The notes under the pieces: generated by a model | Seen by the model: only the letters and a program-made list of their open reading frames with translations | The model's database searches: none | What the model was told of the DNA's origin: nothing | In this document: one piece after another, positions 38,012-47,076 of the stretch | Layout: every line of letters starts with the position of its first letter | Position numbering within the stretch: the stretch's first letter is position 1 | Assembly (NCBI RefSeq): GCF_000473105.1 | Contig: NZ_KI421498.1 | Coordinates: 1,054,001-1,118,000, forward strand | Direction of reading: 5' to 3' | Source: Phaeobacter inhibens DSM 16374 | GTDB taxonomy: Bacteria > Pseudomonadota > Alphaproteobacteria > Rhodobacterales > Rhodobacteraceae | Length of the DNA: 64,000 bases | Position numbers and translations under genes: made by a program

Positions 38012-38452
38012 TTAGCGCCAGCGGGCCGCAGCATTCTCGGTCACGAGACCGGCCAAGATGCCGCCGATGACCAGCGCCAGCAACACATGTGGCACCGCCA
38101 TAACAAAAAAGAAATCCAATCCGATCACAAAAATTGCCGAGAGCGCCTCGAACGGATCATCGTATCGGTTGCGCATGGCAAGGCGAAACATCTCCCATGC
38201 GCCTTGCAAGAACAGTCCCCACAGTACCAGAAGCCCAACGCCGGTGAGGCCGTTGTTGATGGCGTTGACCACCCCCAGCCCAACATGACGGCCAACCCAG
38301 GCCCAGCCAATCACCGCGCCAAGACCAGCATTTACATAGACAAAATAGCCAAAAGCGGTGCCTTCAGGCATCAACGGCATGATCAGGAATGAAACCACGA
38401 TCCCGACAAGGGCCATGCTGAGGGCGGCAATCAATCGGGCAGCTGTGGGCAT
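38012..38452 (-). CDS. trgA: TrgA-family membrane protein
   Basis: A 146-residue integral membrane protein with four to five predicted helices (about 5-28, 35-55, 60-85, 100-135) and very few charged residues outside MRNRYDDP. It is recognised mainly by its place: trgA-trgB-cysK is the tellurite locus described in Rhodobacter sphaeroides, and this is a small membrane protein in the trgA position. The mechanism is unknown. It starts 15 bp after cfa, so it belongs to the same leftward run. Confidence 0.8.
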   Translation of the reverse strand: MPTAARLIAALSMALVGIVVSFLIMPLMPEGTAFGYFVYVNAGLGAVIGWAWVGRHVGLGVVNAINNGLTGVGLLVLWGLFLQGAWEMFRLAMRNRYDDPFEALSAIFVIGLDFFFVMAVPHVLLALVIGGILAGLVTENAAARWR

Positions 38453-38467
38453 GATCTGTGCTTTCGG

Positions 38468-39673
38468 TCAGCGATGGGCAAGCGTGATCTGGGTCACGTC
38501 GCAGGTCTCTGCCTTGAAGGCGGCAGCGCAGGAGGTGAGGTAGAAATTCCACATTTTCCTGAAGCGATCATCAAATCCCATGGCGGCTATCTCATCCCAG
38601 CGGTTGTTGAATGTGGCGTGCCAGCGCCGCAACGTCTGATCGTAGCTATCACCGAATTCGAGCGATTTCATGACCTGAAGCCCAGCATTTTCCACCTGGG
38701 TCCGCAATATCGTGGGCGCGGGCAACATGCCGCCGGGAAAGATGTGCTTCTGAATGAAATCGACGCCGCGTTTGTAGACGGTCCAGCGCCGGTCCGCGAC
38801 GGTGATGATTTGCAGGGTCGCCTGCCCGCCTGGGCGCAACCGGTCGCGGATCATGTTGAAATAGGCCGGCCAGTATTTTTCACCCACCGCCTCAAACATC
38901 TCGATTGAGGCGATCCCGTCAAAGGTGCCCTCGCAGTCACGGTAGTCCTGCATCCTGAGTTCCACCTGATCGGAAAGTCCTGCCTTTTCAATACGCTCTC
39001 GGGCGTATTTCAACTGTTCTTCGCTGATGGTCAGGCCAGTCACCCGCAGGCCGCGTTCGCGCGCGGCATATTCGGCAAAGCCGCCCCAGCCGCAGCCGAC
39101 CTCCAGCACATGATCGCCGGGTTTTACCCCCATCTGATCCACCATAGAGGCATATTTGGCGGTCTGAGCGGCCTCCAGGCTTTCCTGTCCGGTTTTGAAC
39201 AGCGCACTGGAATAGGTCATCGTATCGTCCAGCCAGAGCCCGTAAAAAGCGTTGCCGAGGTCATAGTGGTAGGAGATATTTGCCTTGGCCTGGGCGCGGT
39301 GGTTGCGTTGCAGCCAGAAACGGAATTGTTCATAGGCCCGGATCAACCCGCGCCCCGGAAACCCATCATAAACGGTGTCAGATCCAAGATGTATAAGATC
39401 CATAAAGGCCTGTAGGTCCGAGGTGCTCCACCAGCCATCAAGATAGGCGTCGGAAAACCCCAGATCCCCCTCGCGGATCAGCCGGGCAAAGCAATCGGGA
39501 TTGTGGATGTGTAGATCAGCGGCTGGCCCGGGCCGTTGGCCACTGACGCGAAACACCCGCCCGTCCGGCAGGTGGATGTCCAGCTGCCCTACCTCCAGCG
39601 CGTGCAGCTGGTCAAAAATCGCTGCGAAGTAGCGCGGCAGATTGGCCTGTCCGTCGGTCGTTGTGAGCGCCAT
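38468..39673 (-). CDS. cfa: Cyclopropane-fatty-acyl-phospholipid synthase
   Basis: SAM-dependent enzyme that methylenates unsaturated acyl chains of membrane phospholipids. The 401-residue protein has an N-terminal SCP-like region and a methyltransferase domain with VLEVGCGWGGFAEYAARERG (~190), TLSEEQ-like LTISEEQLKYARERI, and IASIEMFEAVGEKYWPAYF. Catalytic bicarbonate-site residues around the last motif look intact. Next to a photolyase and trgAB, it suggests a membrane and oxidative-stress group, as in the sigma-E/ChrR regulon of Rhodobacter sphaeroides, where phrA and cfaA are adjacent. Confidence 0.93.
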   Translation of the reverse strand: MALTTTDGQANLPRYFAAIFDQLHALEVGQLDIHLPDGRVFRVSGQRPGPAADLHIHNPDCFARLIREGDLGFSDAYLDGWWSTSDLQAFMDLIHLGSDTVYDGFPGRGLIRAYEQFRFWLQRNHRAQAKANISYHYDLGNAFYGLWLDDTMTYSSALFKTGQESLEAAQTAKYASMVDQMGVKPGDHVLEVGCGWGGFAEYAARERGLRVTGLTISEEQLKYARERIEKAGLSDQVELRMQDYRDCEGTFDGIASIEMFEAVGEKYWPAYFNMIRDRLRPGGQATLQIITVADRRWTVYKRGVDFIQKHIFPGGMLPAPTILRTQVENAGLQVMKSLEFGDSYDQTLRRWHATFNNRWDEIAAMGFDDRFRKMWNFYLTSCAAAFKAETCDVTQITLAHR

Positions 39674-39741
39674 TCTGTCCTCCCCAAGACGTGCCCGCCC
39701 AAAAGGCTAGGCCAAATCAGGCGCTTCTGGCAAGGGATCTG

Positions 39742-41181
39742 TCAGTCGTCGGGCAGTTCCCGCTGTCCGTAAGCCTCCAGCGCACGGGCGCGTCCCTCCT
39801 TCAGATCAAGGAACGGCTCAGCGCGTGTGTCCTGAGGCGACAGCTCCCAGGACAGGGGGGTGGCGCGGTAGAAATCCAGCGCAGTTTGCGGCGGATTGGC
39901 CTGACCTTCGGCGATCCAGGCAGATTGGTAGCGGCCCTTGGGGTCGAATTTCTCCAGCTGCCCATCGGGGTTGAAAATCCGAAAGAACGGCGAGGCATCG
40001 GGGCCGGACCCGGCCACCCACTGCCAGCCCATGGCGTTGGAGGCCGGATCCCAGTCCACCAGACATTCCTCAAACCACTGCTGGCCGATGCGCCAATGGG
40101 TGAGCATATGTTTGGTCAGAAAGCTGGCGACGATCATCCGGGCGCGGTTGTGCATTTTGCCGGTCACATAGAGTTCACGCATGGCGGCATCGACGAAATT
40201 ATACCCCGTCTGGCCACGTCGCCAGGCATCGACCTGTTCGTTCTCCTGTTCGGACCAGCGGAAACTCTCCCACTCCGGCCGCCAATTTCGGGTCAGGATA
40301 TGCGGTGTGTGGAACATCAGGTGGTAGGCAAATTCGCGCCAGACGATTTCCTTGAGGAAATGTTCTGCGCCGGATTTCCCTGCCCGGCGCGCCTCCAACC
40401 CATGATGCCACATGCGGCGCGGGCTGATCTCTCCCCAAGCGAGGTTTTCAGACAGGCCCGAGGTGGCATCCACAGCCGGAAAGTCGCGATCCTGTTTGTA
40501 GTCGGCGACGCGGGTGTCGAGGAACTCTGCCAGCCGCTCCTGCGCGGCATCTTCCCCAACGCGGCAGTATTGCGCCACCACATCTGCGCCACGGCGCATG
40601 GCGGCAGCCATCTGCCAGCTGTCGAGATCATCTGAGGTCGGCCAGTGCGCGGGCGCCGGGATTCGTGATGGGGCGGCGATCAGCCCGTCGACATCGCGGT
40701 CGCGCACAGATTTCCAGTAGGGCGAATAGACCCGGTACATGCCGCCAGTCTTGGTCTCAACCGTCCAGGGTTCAAACAGCAGATGGCCGCCAAAGGATTT
40801 GGCCGCAATCCCCTGTCCCTTCAGCTGTTCCTTGATGCCCGTATCGCGGGCGATAGCCTGCGGGTCGTAGGCACGTGTCCAGTGGACCGCGCCCGCACTG
40901 GTTTCTGTGATCAGCTGTGTCAGCACCTCCTGCGCGGGCCCTCGACGCAGGATCAGCCGCGCGCCGCGCCGCTCCAATTCCTTGGCCAGATGCGCCAGCC
41001 CCAGCCCCAGCCGGAACCGTGGCGCGGCCCCCAGATCCTCGTCCAGCGTATCAAAGATAAAGACAGGGATAACCGGAACACCGGCAGCAACAGCCGCGTC
41101 CAGCGCAGGGTTATCGGCAAGACGCAGGTCGCGCCGCACCCACCAGATGATCGGGGCGTTGCTCGGTTTCTCGTCAGTCAT
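39742..41181 (-). CDS. phrB: Deoxyribodipyrimidine photolyase
   Basis: Light-driven repair of cyclobutane pyrimidine dimers. The 479-residue protein has an N-terminal antenna domain (IIWWVRRDLRLADNPALDAA) and a C-terminal FAD domain. The latter has LTHWRIGQQWFEECLVDWDP, the conserved ASNAMGWQWVAGSGPDASPF and FRIFNPDGQLEKFDP. The Trp electron-transfer residues expected in these blocks are present. It begins 24 bp after the upstream aminotransferase stop and precedes cfa by 68 bp. Confidence 0.94.
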   Translation of the reverse strand: MTDEKPSNAPIIWWVRRDLRLADNPALDAAVAAGVPVIPVFIFDTLDEDLGAAPRFRLGLGLAHLAKELERRGARLILRRGPAQEVLTQLITETSAGAVHWTRAYDPQAIARDTGIKEQLKGQGIAAKSFGGHLLFEPWTVETKTGGMYRVYSPYWKSVRDRDVDGLIAAPSRIPAPAHWPTSDDLDSWQMAAAMRRGADVVAQYCRVGEDAAQERLAEFLDTRVADYKQDRDFPAVDATSGLSENLAWGEISPRRMWHHGLEARRAGKSGAEHFLKEIVWREFAYHLMFHTPHILTRNWRPEWESFRWSEQENEQVDAWRRGQTGYNFVDAAMRELYVTGKMHNRARMIVASFLTKHMLTHWRIGQQWFEECLVDWDPASNAMGWQWVAGSGPDASPFFRIFNPDGQLEKFDPKGRYQSAWIAEGQANPPQTALDFYRATPLSWELSPQDTRAEPFLDLKEGRARALEAYGQRELPDD

Positions 41182-41205
41182 GAAGCGCCTGTCCTTTGGG
41201 TCTCG

Positions 41206-42435
41206 TCACTTGCTCAAGACGCGAACTAGGGCCTCCATCAGCTGTGTCATCTCCTTTTTCGAGGTGTAATGCGTAAAACTGAGCCGCAGCACACCATCGC
41301 TGGTCGACACGCCCATCGCGTTGAGCGCGCGCAGGGCGTAGAAATCGCCGCCACCGGCCATGATGCCGTGCTCCGCCAGTTCTGCGGCGACGCCTTCGGC
41401 GGGACGATCCAACGCCAGCGCCACAGTGGGCGCGCGTTTGCTGGCATCAGACGGGCCGATCAGGCGCAGATCATTGCGGTCCTTCACCATGTCCAGCAGC
41501 GGTTGCAGCAGCTCCACCTCATGGGCGCGCATCAGATCGTGGACAAAGGCGCCCTGCGTCGCTCCTTCGGTCAGGGGGCCACCGTGGTGATGGGCCAGTG
41601 TCGCAATATAGTCGGCCATTCCGGCGCAGGCCGCGACCTGCGCATGATCCGGCCCCGCCGGTGTGAAGCGTTTGTAAAGCGTATCACCGTTGAAGAAATG
41701 TCCCTGATTGGGCAGCAGCTCCCCCAAGGCACGGCGGATCACCATCAGCCCCTGATGCGGCCCATATGTCTTGTAGGCGGAGAACAGATAGATATCGGGG
41801 CCCAGCTCGCCAACATTGGGCAGGCCATGCGGCGCGTAGGAAACACCATCAACGCAGACAAAAGCGCCCGCCGCATGGGCCAGTGCGGTGATTTCGGTGA
41901 CCGGGTTCAGCTCCCCGACCACGTTGGAGCAATGGGGAAAACAGACCAGGCGGACCTTTTCATCCAGCAGATTTTCCAGATCTGCGGGGTTCAGATGGCC
42001 GGTCTGCGGGTCGATCTGCCACTCGCGGACCTCAATCCCCGCATCGGCGAGACGCCGCCACGGACCGCTGTTGGCCTCGTGGTCCTGATTGGTGACGATG
42101 ATGGCCTCCCCTGGAGACAGGAACTGACGAAAGGCCTGCGCCAGCACATAGGTGTTCTGCGTGGTGGAGGGGCCAAAGCTCAACTCATCGGTGTCAACAC
42201 CCATGATCTTGGCCAAGCGGTGCCGCGCCTCATCCATTTCGGCCCCAGCCAGGGTCGAGGCCTCATAAGGCGCATAGGGCTGCACTTTGCGTTCGGTGTA
42301 GAACCGCGTCAGCCGGTTGATCACCGGCTGGCAGGTATAGGAGCCGCCAGCATTTTCGAAAAACGCCTGACCTTGCAAATTCGCTGCTGCAAATGCCGGA
42401 AACTGGCTGCGGACGAAATCGATATCGAGGGCCAT
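41206..42435 (-). CDS. Class V aminotransferase, cysteine-desulfurase-like
   Basis: A 409-residue PLP enzyme of fold type I. It has the N-terminal FFENAGGSYTCQPVINRL, STTQNTYVLAQAFRQ, a cofactor region CVDGVSYAPHGLP, and the PLP Lys in LFSAYKTYGPHQGLMVIR. Related proteins are annotated as cysteine-desulfurase-like (SufS/CsdA relatives), but the substrate is not known. No SufS-type cysteine loop is evident near the C-terminus. It leads the leftward run that continues with phrB and cfa. Confidence 0.85.
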   Translation of the reverse strand: MALDIDFVRSQFPAFAAANLQGQAFFENAGGSYTCQPVINRLTRFYTERKVQPYAPYEASTLAGAEMDEARHRLAKIMGVDTDELSFGPSTTQNTYVLAQAFRQFLSPGEAIIVTNQDHEANSGPWRRLADAGIEVREWQIDPQTGHLNPADLENLLDEKVRLVCFPHCSNVVGELNPVTEITALAHAAGAFVCVDGVSYAPHGLPNVGELGPDIYLFSAYKTYGPHQGLMVIRRALGELLPNQGHFFNGDTLYKRFTPAGPDHAQVAACAGMADYIATLAHHHGGPLTEGATQGAFVHDLMRAHEVELLQPLLDMVKDRNDLRLIGPSDASKRAPTVALALDRPAEGVAAELAEHGIMAGGGDFYALRALNAMGVSTSDGVLRLSFTHYTSKKEMTQLMEALVRVLSK

Positions 42436-42575
42436 GGTCTCTCCTTATGTCTGTCTCAAAAGAAGTGCCGTTCCATGCGGCCAAGGTCAAGCGCGGAGGT
42501 GGTCTTGGCTAATGACAGTTTCTGACATTACGACCCGTTAGCAAGGGGGTGTCATTTACCAAGAGGAGACGACAG

Positions 42576-42956
42576 ATGGCTTATGAACCCAAGGATTTTC
42601 TGGTCTGGGGAGAGCTGCCGGTGACCGATATGGACCGGGCATGCGCGTTTTATGAAACCGCAACGGGTGCCAAGCTGGAGCTGGTCACCGACGGGCCAAA
42701 CCCGATGTTGCTATTTCGCCCCAAGGATCGCGCCAATGGTGTGGCCCTCAGCATCTATCCCGGCACGCCCGCCCCGGATGGCGTCGGCCCTACCCTGCAT
42801 CTGGCCGCCGAGGGCACGCTGGCCGACGTCATGACGCGGGTAACATCGGCCGGCGGCGAGGTGATCTCGGAACCTGTCCCACTGCCGGGTGGACGGTTTT
42901 TCTACGCAAAGGATCCTGATGGAAATTCGGTCGGATTTTATGAGGCGACCGCCTGA
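42576..42956 (+). CDS. VOC-family (glyoxalase/bleomycin-resistance-like) protein
   Basis: A 126-residue single VOC domain with two beta-alpha-beta-beta-beta modules. The first starts FLVWGELPVTDMDRACAFYE; the second ends GGRFFYAKDPDGNSVGFYEA, where a Glu or His near the end usually ligates metal. An AGAGGAG site precedes the ATG. The function cannot be told from sequence; the family covers dioxygenases, isomerases and resistance proteins. It is divergent from the aminotransferase. Confidence 0.88.
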   Translation: MAYEPKDFLVWGELPVTDMDRACAFYETATGAKLELVTDGPNPMLLFRPKDRANGVALSIYPGTPAPDGVGPTLHLAAEGTLADVMTRVTSAGGEVISEPVPLPGGRFFYAKDPDGNSVGFYEATA

Positions 42957-42965
42957 TAAAAGGCG

Positions 42966-42995
42966 AAACGCCCCGGATCGTCTCCGGGGCGTTTT
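42966..42995. terminator. Bidirectional terminator between VOC and BCCT genes
   Basis: Twelve-base perfect arms AAACGCCCCGGA and TCCGGGGCGTTT with loop TCGTC. Flanking A and T bases serve both converging genes. Confidence 0.92.
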
Positions 42996-43023
42996 ATCAT
43001 GTCAGATATCGTACTGGCGGCGC

Positions 43024-44661
43024 TTATCGCGTTTCGGTTTGTAAGCCGCGCACAATGGCCCAGCACATCAGCAACAGCACCACCGTGAAGGGCAAGCCTG
43101 TGGAGATCACCATAGCCTGTAGTGCAACCAATCCCCCGCCAAGCAGCAGAACGATGGCAACAGCCCCTTCGAACACGCACCAGAACACCCGCTGCGGCAT
43201 CGGGGCGTCAACCTTGCCCCCCGCGGTGATCGTGTCGATCACCAGCGAGCCGGAATCCGAAGACGTGACGAAGAACACAATCACCAGCAGGATACCGACA
43301 AAGGAAGTGATGGACGCAAGCGGCAACTGATCCAGCATCTTGAACAGTTTCAGCTCCAGTGCTGCATCCTGCGCGCCAGTATAGCCATCTGCCACCACCT
43401 GATGGATGGCGGTGCCGCCAAAGACGCTCATCCACAACACGCAGACAAGGCTGGGGATCAGCAAGACGCAAATGATGAATTCGCGCACAGTACGGCCCCG
43501 GCTGACACGCGCAATGAACATGCCCACAAAGGGTGACCAGCTGATCCACCACGCCCAGTAAAAGGCGGTCCAGCCCTGGCTGTAGTTGGCATCCTCGCGT
43601 CCGAAGGGCATCGAAAGTGCCGGGAGATATTGCACGTAGGCCAGAAGGCTGTCGAAAAACCCGGTGATGATCAGCAGTGTCGGGCCGACAAGCAGCACAA
43701 AGATCAGCAGCAGGAAAGCCAATCCCATGTTGATTTCGCTCAAAATTTTGACGCCGCCATCAAGGCCGCGCAGCACAGAGATCAGCGCCACGGCGGTGAT
43801 GGCCGAGATCAGAACAACTTCTGTTGTGGCCCCAACGGGCACGCCAAACAGCTCATTCAAACCGGCATTGGCCTGTGTCGCGCCAAAGCCAAGCGATGTC
43901 GCAAGACCAAAGAGCGTGGCAAACACCGCCAGAATGTCGATGATATGGCCAGTCCAGCCCCAGACCCGTTCGCCGAAAATCGGATAGAAGGCCGAGCGGA
44001 TAGTGAGCGGCAGACCTTTGTTAAAGGAGAAGAGTGCCAGTGACAGCGCCACAATGGCGTAGATTGCCCAAGGGTGCAGGCCCCAGTGATAGATCGTCGC
44101 CGCCATGCCGAGACGCACGGATTCCGCACTGTCCCCGGCGGCGCCGCCAAGCGGGGCCCAGTCAGTACGCGCCCCATTTTCGCCCATGCTTACCCCGCCA
44201 AAGGAGGTGGAATAATGGCTCATCGGTTCGCTGACGCCGTAGAACATCAGACCGATGCCCATACCCGCCGCGAACAGCATCGCAAACCAGCCAGTATAGG
44301 TATAATCTGGTGCCGCATCCGCACCGCCCAGACGCACCTTGCCCCAGGGCGAAACGATCAGGAAAAAACAGAACAGGACGAAGAAGTTGCCGGCGCTAAG
44401 GAAAAACCAGTCAAACGAGCTGGTCACCGCCGGACGCAGCCAGCCAAAGAAAGCGGCGGCCTGTTCGGGAAGGACCAGCGCGTAGAAGACAAACAGCATG
44501 ATGCTGATGCCGGAAACCATGAAAACGGGATTGTGGATATCAAACCCGATCGGCCCCACCGATCCCTCTAAATTGTCCTGTCCAATTTCATATTCGGTGT
44601 CGATGACGGCGGCCTCACCGTCGGGGGCGGGTATGCCCTGATTGGCCGTTTCGTCTGTCAT
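43024..44661 (-). CDS. BCCT-family betaine/choline/carnitine-type transporter
   Basis: Secondary transporter of the 12-helix BCCT family; in marine bacteria it takes up glycine betaine, choline or DMSP. The 545-residue form starts MTDETANQGIPAPDGEAAVI. It has the conserved GMGIGLMFYGVSEPMSHY (helix 3) and the Trp-rich FYWAWWISWSPFVGMFIARV segment containing the substrate box. I rejected 84 codons upstream as Cys/Arg-rich non-coding sequence. Substrate specificity was not resolved. It lies downstream of acuI on the same strand, separated by a terminator. Confidence 0.92.
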   Translation of the reverse strand: MTDETANQGIPAPDGEAAVIDTEYEIGQDNLEGSVGPIGFDIHNPVFMVSGISIMLFVFYALVLPEQAAAFFGWLRPAVTSSFDWFFLSAGNFFVLFCFFLIVSPWGKVRLGGADAAPDYTYTGWFAMLFAAGMGIGLMFYGVSEPMSHYSTSFGGVSMGENGARTDWAPLGGAAGDSAESVRLGMAATIYHWGLHPWAIYAIVALSLALFSFNKGLPLTIRSAFYPIFGERVWGWTGHIIDILAVFATLFGLATSLGFGATQANAGLNELFGVPVGATTEVVLISAITAVALISVLRGLDGGVKILSEINMGLAFLLLIFVLLVGPTLLIITGFFDSLLAYVQYLPALSMPFGREDANYSQGWTAFYWAWWISWSPFVGMFIARVSRGRTVREFIICVLLIPSLVCVLWMSVFGGTAIHQVVADGYTGAQDAALELKLFKMLDQLPLASITSFVGILLVIVFFVTSSDSGSLVIDTITAGGKVDAPMPQRVFWCVFEGAVAIVLLLGGGLVALQAMVISTGLPFTVVLLLMCWAIVRGLQTETR

Positions 44662-45044
44662 GCGCGTCCCTGCTTTGGTTTTTATGAACGTCCACAGACC
44701 CAACAACCCCACGGCTGCGCAGGTTCCCGCCGATTGCAAAAAATAGCAACAAACGACCTGCGTGCTGCGAGCAGCCCCTGCCGTGATCCCGCCCTGGCCT
44801 CTCTTGCGCCGTATCCTGCCGCAATGATCGCGGCACTGCATCAGCGCTGAGCCCAAGGCGCAGCAGCAGCTACGCAGCGATGGATCTATGCCAAGTGTAA
44901 CAGAAAACTGCAAAATTGTCGCGCTCTATGGATCCCAGTTGGCGGGCCGCCGGAGGGCGCACGGGCCAGACGCGAAAACGCGCAGACTGGCTGCGCGTTT
45001 TCTTGTTGCGTGCCGCCAGCTGTCGCTACGGCCAAGCAATGTGA
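44662..45044. other. Non-coding gap between acuI and the BCCT gene
   Basis: About 380 bp. The part next to acuI carries its terminator; the rest must hold the BCCT promoter. No supported gene was found. Confidence 0.45.
44975..45001 (-). terminator. Terminator of acuI
   Basis: Eleven-base perfect arms AAAACGCGCAG and CTGCGCGTTTT around ACTGG, 43 bp past the acuI stop, ending in T-rich sequence on the minus strand. Confidence 0.9.
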
Positions 45045-46037
45045 TCAGGCGTTTACATCAACAACAACGCGGCCCTTTACCTGACCCTTCAGAATATCGG
45101 CGCCCAACTGCGGCAGATCCGACAGCGTGGCCGGTTTGACCATCGCCTCCAGCTTGTCCATCGGCAGATCCGTGGCGACCCGCTGCCAGGCCCGCAGGCG
45201 GTTGTCGTAGGGCTGCATCACGCTGTCGATGCCAAGGAGGTTCACACCGCGCAACAGGAATGGGATCACGGTTGCAGGCAGACCTGCCCCACCCGCCAGC
45301 CCAACCGCAGCAACGGACGCGCCATATTTCATCTGGCCCAGAACACGCGCCAGCATTGCGCCGCCGACGGCATCAATGCAGCCGGCCCAGTTTTCACTCT
45401 CCAGCGGGCGCTTGACAGTTTCGTTAAGCTCTTCGCGCGGCACGATCTGGGTGGCGCCCAGGCTCGTCAGATAGTCGGAGGTCTCAGGGCGCCCGGTGAC
45501 CGCGGCCACCTCATAGCCGAGGTTCGACAGGATGGCGGTGGCCACCGACCCCACGCCACCCGCAGCACCGGTGACCAGAACCGGGCCACGGTCCGGTGTC
45601 AGCCCGTGATCCTCCAGCGCCATCACCGACAGCATGGCGGTAAAACCTGCGGTGCCGACTGCCATGGCCTGACGCGTATCGACCCCCTCCGGCAGCGGCA
45701 CCAGCCAATCTGCGCGCACGCGGGCCTTTTGCGCATAGCCGCCCCAATGGGCCTCTCCCACGCGCCAGCCGGTCAGCACGACCTTGTCGCCGGGCTGGTA
45801 GCGGTCGTCGCTAGAGGCCTCCACCGTGCCTGCAAAATCAATACCCGGCACATGCGGATATTTGCGCACAAGCCCGCCGCCCGGACCGATGCAGAGGCCG
45901 TCCTTGTAGTTGACAGTGGAATAATCAACGGCGACGGTCACCTCGCCTTCGGGCAGCTGATCCAGGCTCAGCTCCGTCACAGCCGCCGCAGTCTTGCCGC
46001 TGTCCTCATCCTTGGTCACAACCAATGCATTGAACAT
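45045..46037 (-). CDS. acuI: AcuI-type acryloyl-CoA reductase (MDR/YhdH family)
   Basis: NADPH-dependent medium-chain reductase without catalytic zinc; reduces acryloyl-CoA to propionyl-CoA. The 330-residue protein starts MFNALVVTKDEDSGKTAAAV. It has TVNYKDGLCIGPGGGLVRKY, HVPGIDFAGTVE and the nucleotide loop VTGAAGGVGSVATAILSNLG, all typical of the YhdH/AcuI subgroup. In roseobacters AcuI detoxifies acryloyl-CoA formed from DMSP. The divergent FadR-type regulator 188 bp away is its likely controller. Confidence 0.88.
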   Translation of the reverse strand: MFNALVVTKDEDSGKTAAAVTELSLDQLPEGEVTVAVDYSTVNYKDGLCIGPGGGLVRKYPHVPGIDFAGTVEASSDDRYQPGDKVVLTGWRVGEAHWGGYAQKARVRADWLVPLPEGVDTRQAMAVGTAGFTAMLSVMALEDHGLTPDRGPVLVTGAAGGVGSVATAILSNLGYEVAAVTGRPETSDYLTSLGATQIVPREELNETVKRPLESENWAGCIDAVGGAMLARVLGQMKYGASVAAVGLAGGAGLPATVIPFLLRGVNLLGIDSVMQPYDNRLRAWQRVATDLPMDKLEAMVKPATLSDLPQLGADILKGQVKGRVVVDVNA

Positions 46038-46170
46038 GATGTCTCCTCCTCTGATTTCCCTTGGCCTGACCACGCGCGGTCGGCCCATCCGCCGATCCCG
46101 GACCAGAAAATCCCCACCGAAACACAGCGGATGCTGTTCTGGGTGCACGACTCAGCTCTTGCCATTCAAA

Positions 46171-46194
46171 TGTCAGACTTTTAAATGTCTGACA
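46171..46194 (+). promoter_or_regulatory. Operator pair in the acuI/FadR-type regulator promoter region
   Basis: Arms TGTCAGAC (46171-46178) and GTCTGACA (46187-46194) flank TTTTAAAT. Each half also resembles a short FadR-type palindrome; TGTCTGACA at 46186-46194 is perfect. Position between divergent starts suits control of both genes. Confidence 0.7.
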
Positions 46195-46225
46195 AATGAT
46201 TTTTCCAAATCAGCGGAGCGACACG

Positions 46226-46975
46226 ATGAAGCTGAACCCCAAAAGCGCGGCGGATCTCTCTGCCCAGATTGCCCAGTCTATCCGCGACGCGATTGTGAGT
46301 GGCACATTGATTGTCGACGAACGTTTGCCCTCGGAGGCCGAGATGGCAGAGCAGTTTCAGGTCTCGCGGCCCACGGTGCGCGAGGCGCTGAAGCGGCTGG
46401 CGGCACAATCGCTGATCCGCACCCAGCGCGGGGCCACCGGCGGGGCCTTTGTCAACCGGCTGAGCTTTGAGGAGGCTTATGCGCAGCAGATCACCACATC
46501 AACGCTGCTGCTGAGCATGAATGCCGTCAGTTTCGACACCGCCTGCGAGGCCCGCTACGCGTTGGAGCGCGCCTGCGCCCCGCTGGCGGCCACCCGGCGC
46601 ACGGCGGATCACCTCGCCACCATGCGGGCAGAGATTTTCCGGCAGGGCCAGCCCGGTCTTTCGGATGAGGCGTTTTGTGCCTCTGATGTGACCTTTCACC
46701 GGGCGCTGGTGGATGCGGCGGGCAACCCGGTGTTGTCCTATCAACTGGCCGGTGCCGTCGAGGCGATGCAGCCGCTGATGAATATGATCACTTTCACCGC
46801 GCGGGACCGCGCCCGGATTGTTGCTTTGCATGGCGCCATTGCGGATGCCATTGAGGCCTGCGACGAGGTTGCCGCCAGCGCTGGGCTGACTGAATTGGAC
46901 GAGGAGACGCGCGCGCTTGCCGCTGCGGTTTTTGCCCGGCGCGCCCGCGAGACCCCAAACGTTGTAAAAGCCTGA
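46226..46975 (+). CDS. GntR-family (FadR subfamily) transcriptional regulator
   Basis: The 249-residue protein has an N-terminal winged helix (residues ~10-75: LSAQIAQSIRDAIVSGTLIV and QFQVSRPTVREALKRLA) and an all-helical FCD ligand domain with the metal-ligand pattern D-x3-H in SDVTFHRALVDAAGNPVL. I chose MKLNPKSAAD as the start. It is divergent from acuI with an inverted repeat between them, so it probably controls acuI and itself. The ligand may be a carboxylic acid or acyl-CoA of the acrylate pathway; this is inference. Confidence 0.9.
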   Translation: MKLNPKSAADLSAQIAQSIRDAIVSGTLIVDERLPSEAEMAEQFQVSRPTVREALKRLAAQSLIRTQRGATGGAFVNRLSFEEAYAQQITTSTLLLSMNAVSFDTACEARYALERACAPLAATRRTADHLATMRAEIFRQGQPGLSDEAFCASDVTFHRALVDAAGNPVLSYQLAGAVEAMQPLMNMITFTARDRARIVALHGAIADAIEACDEVAASAGLTELDEETRALAAAVFARRARETPNVVKA

Positions 46976-47039
46976 ACTTATCTTGATTTTCCTACGCCTA
47001 CCAACTCTGGCACCGTCATAAGAATATGTGATTTCCCCC

Positions 47040-47068
47040 TTTAACTCCGCCAATGCACCGCCTATATT
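47040..47068 (+). promoter_or_regulatory. Promoter of the tmRNA gene
   Basis: A -35-like TTTAAC at 47040-47045 and a -10 TATATT at 47063-47068 are separated by 17 bp and lie just before the tmRNA acceptor region. Confidence 0.55.
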
Positions 47069-47076
47069 ACTGATGT

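Noticed and set aside
39674-39741. Sigma-E type promoter before cfa
   Set aside because: No convincing TGATCC with a correctly spaced -10 element was seen in the 68-bp gap.
44888-45139. 83-codon plus-strand frame across the acuI 3' end
   Set aside because: It crosses a strong terminator and the acuI coding end and has an Arg/Pro-rich product.
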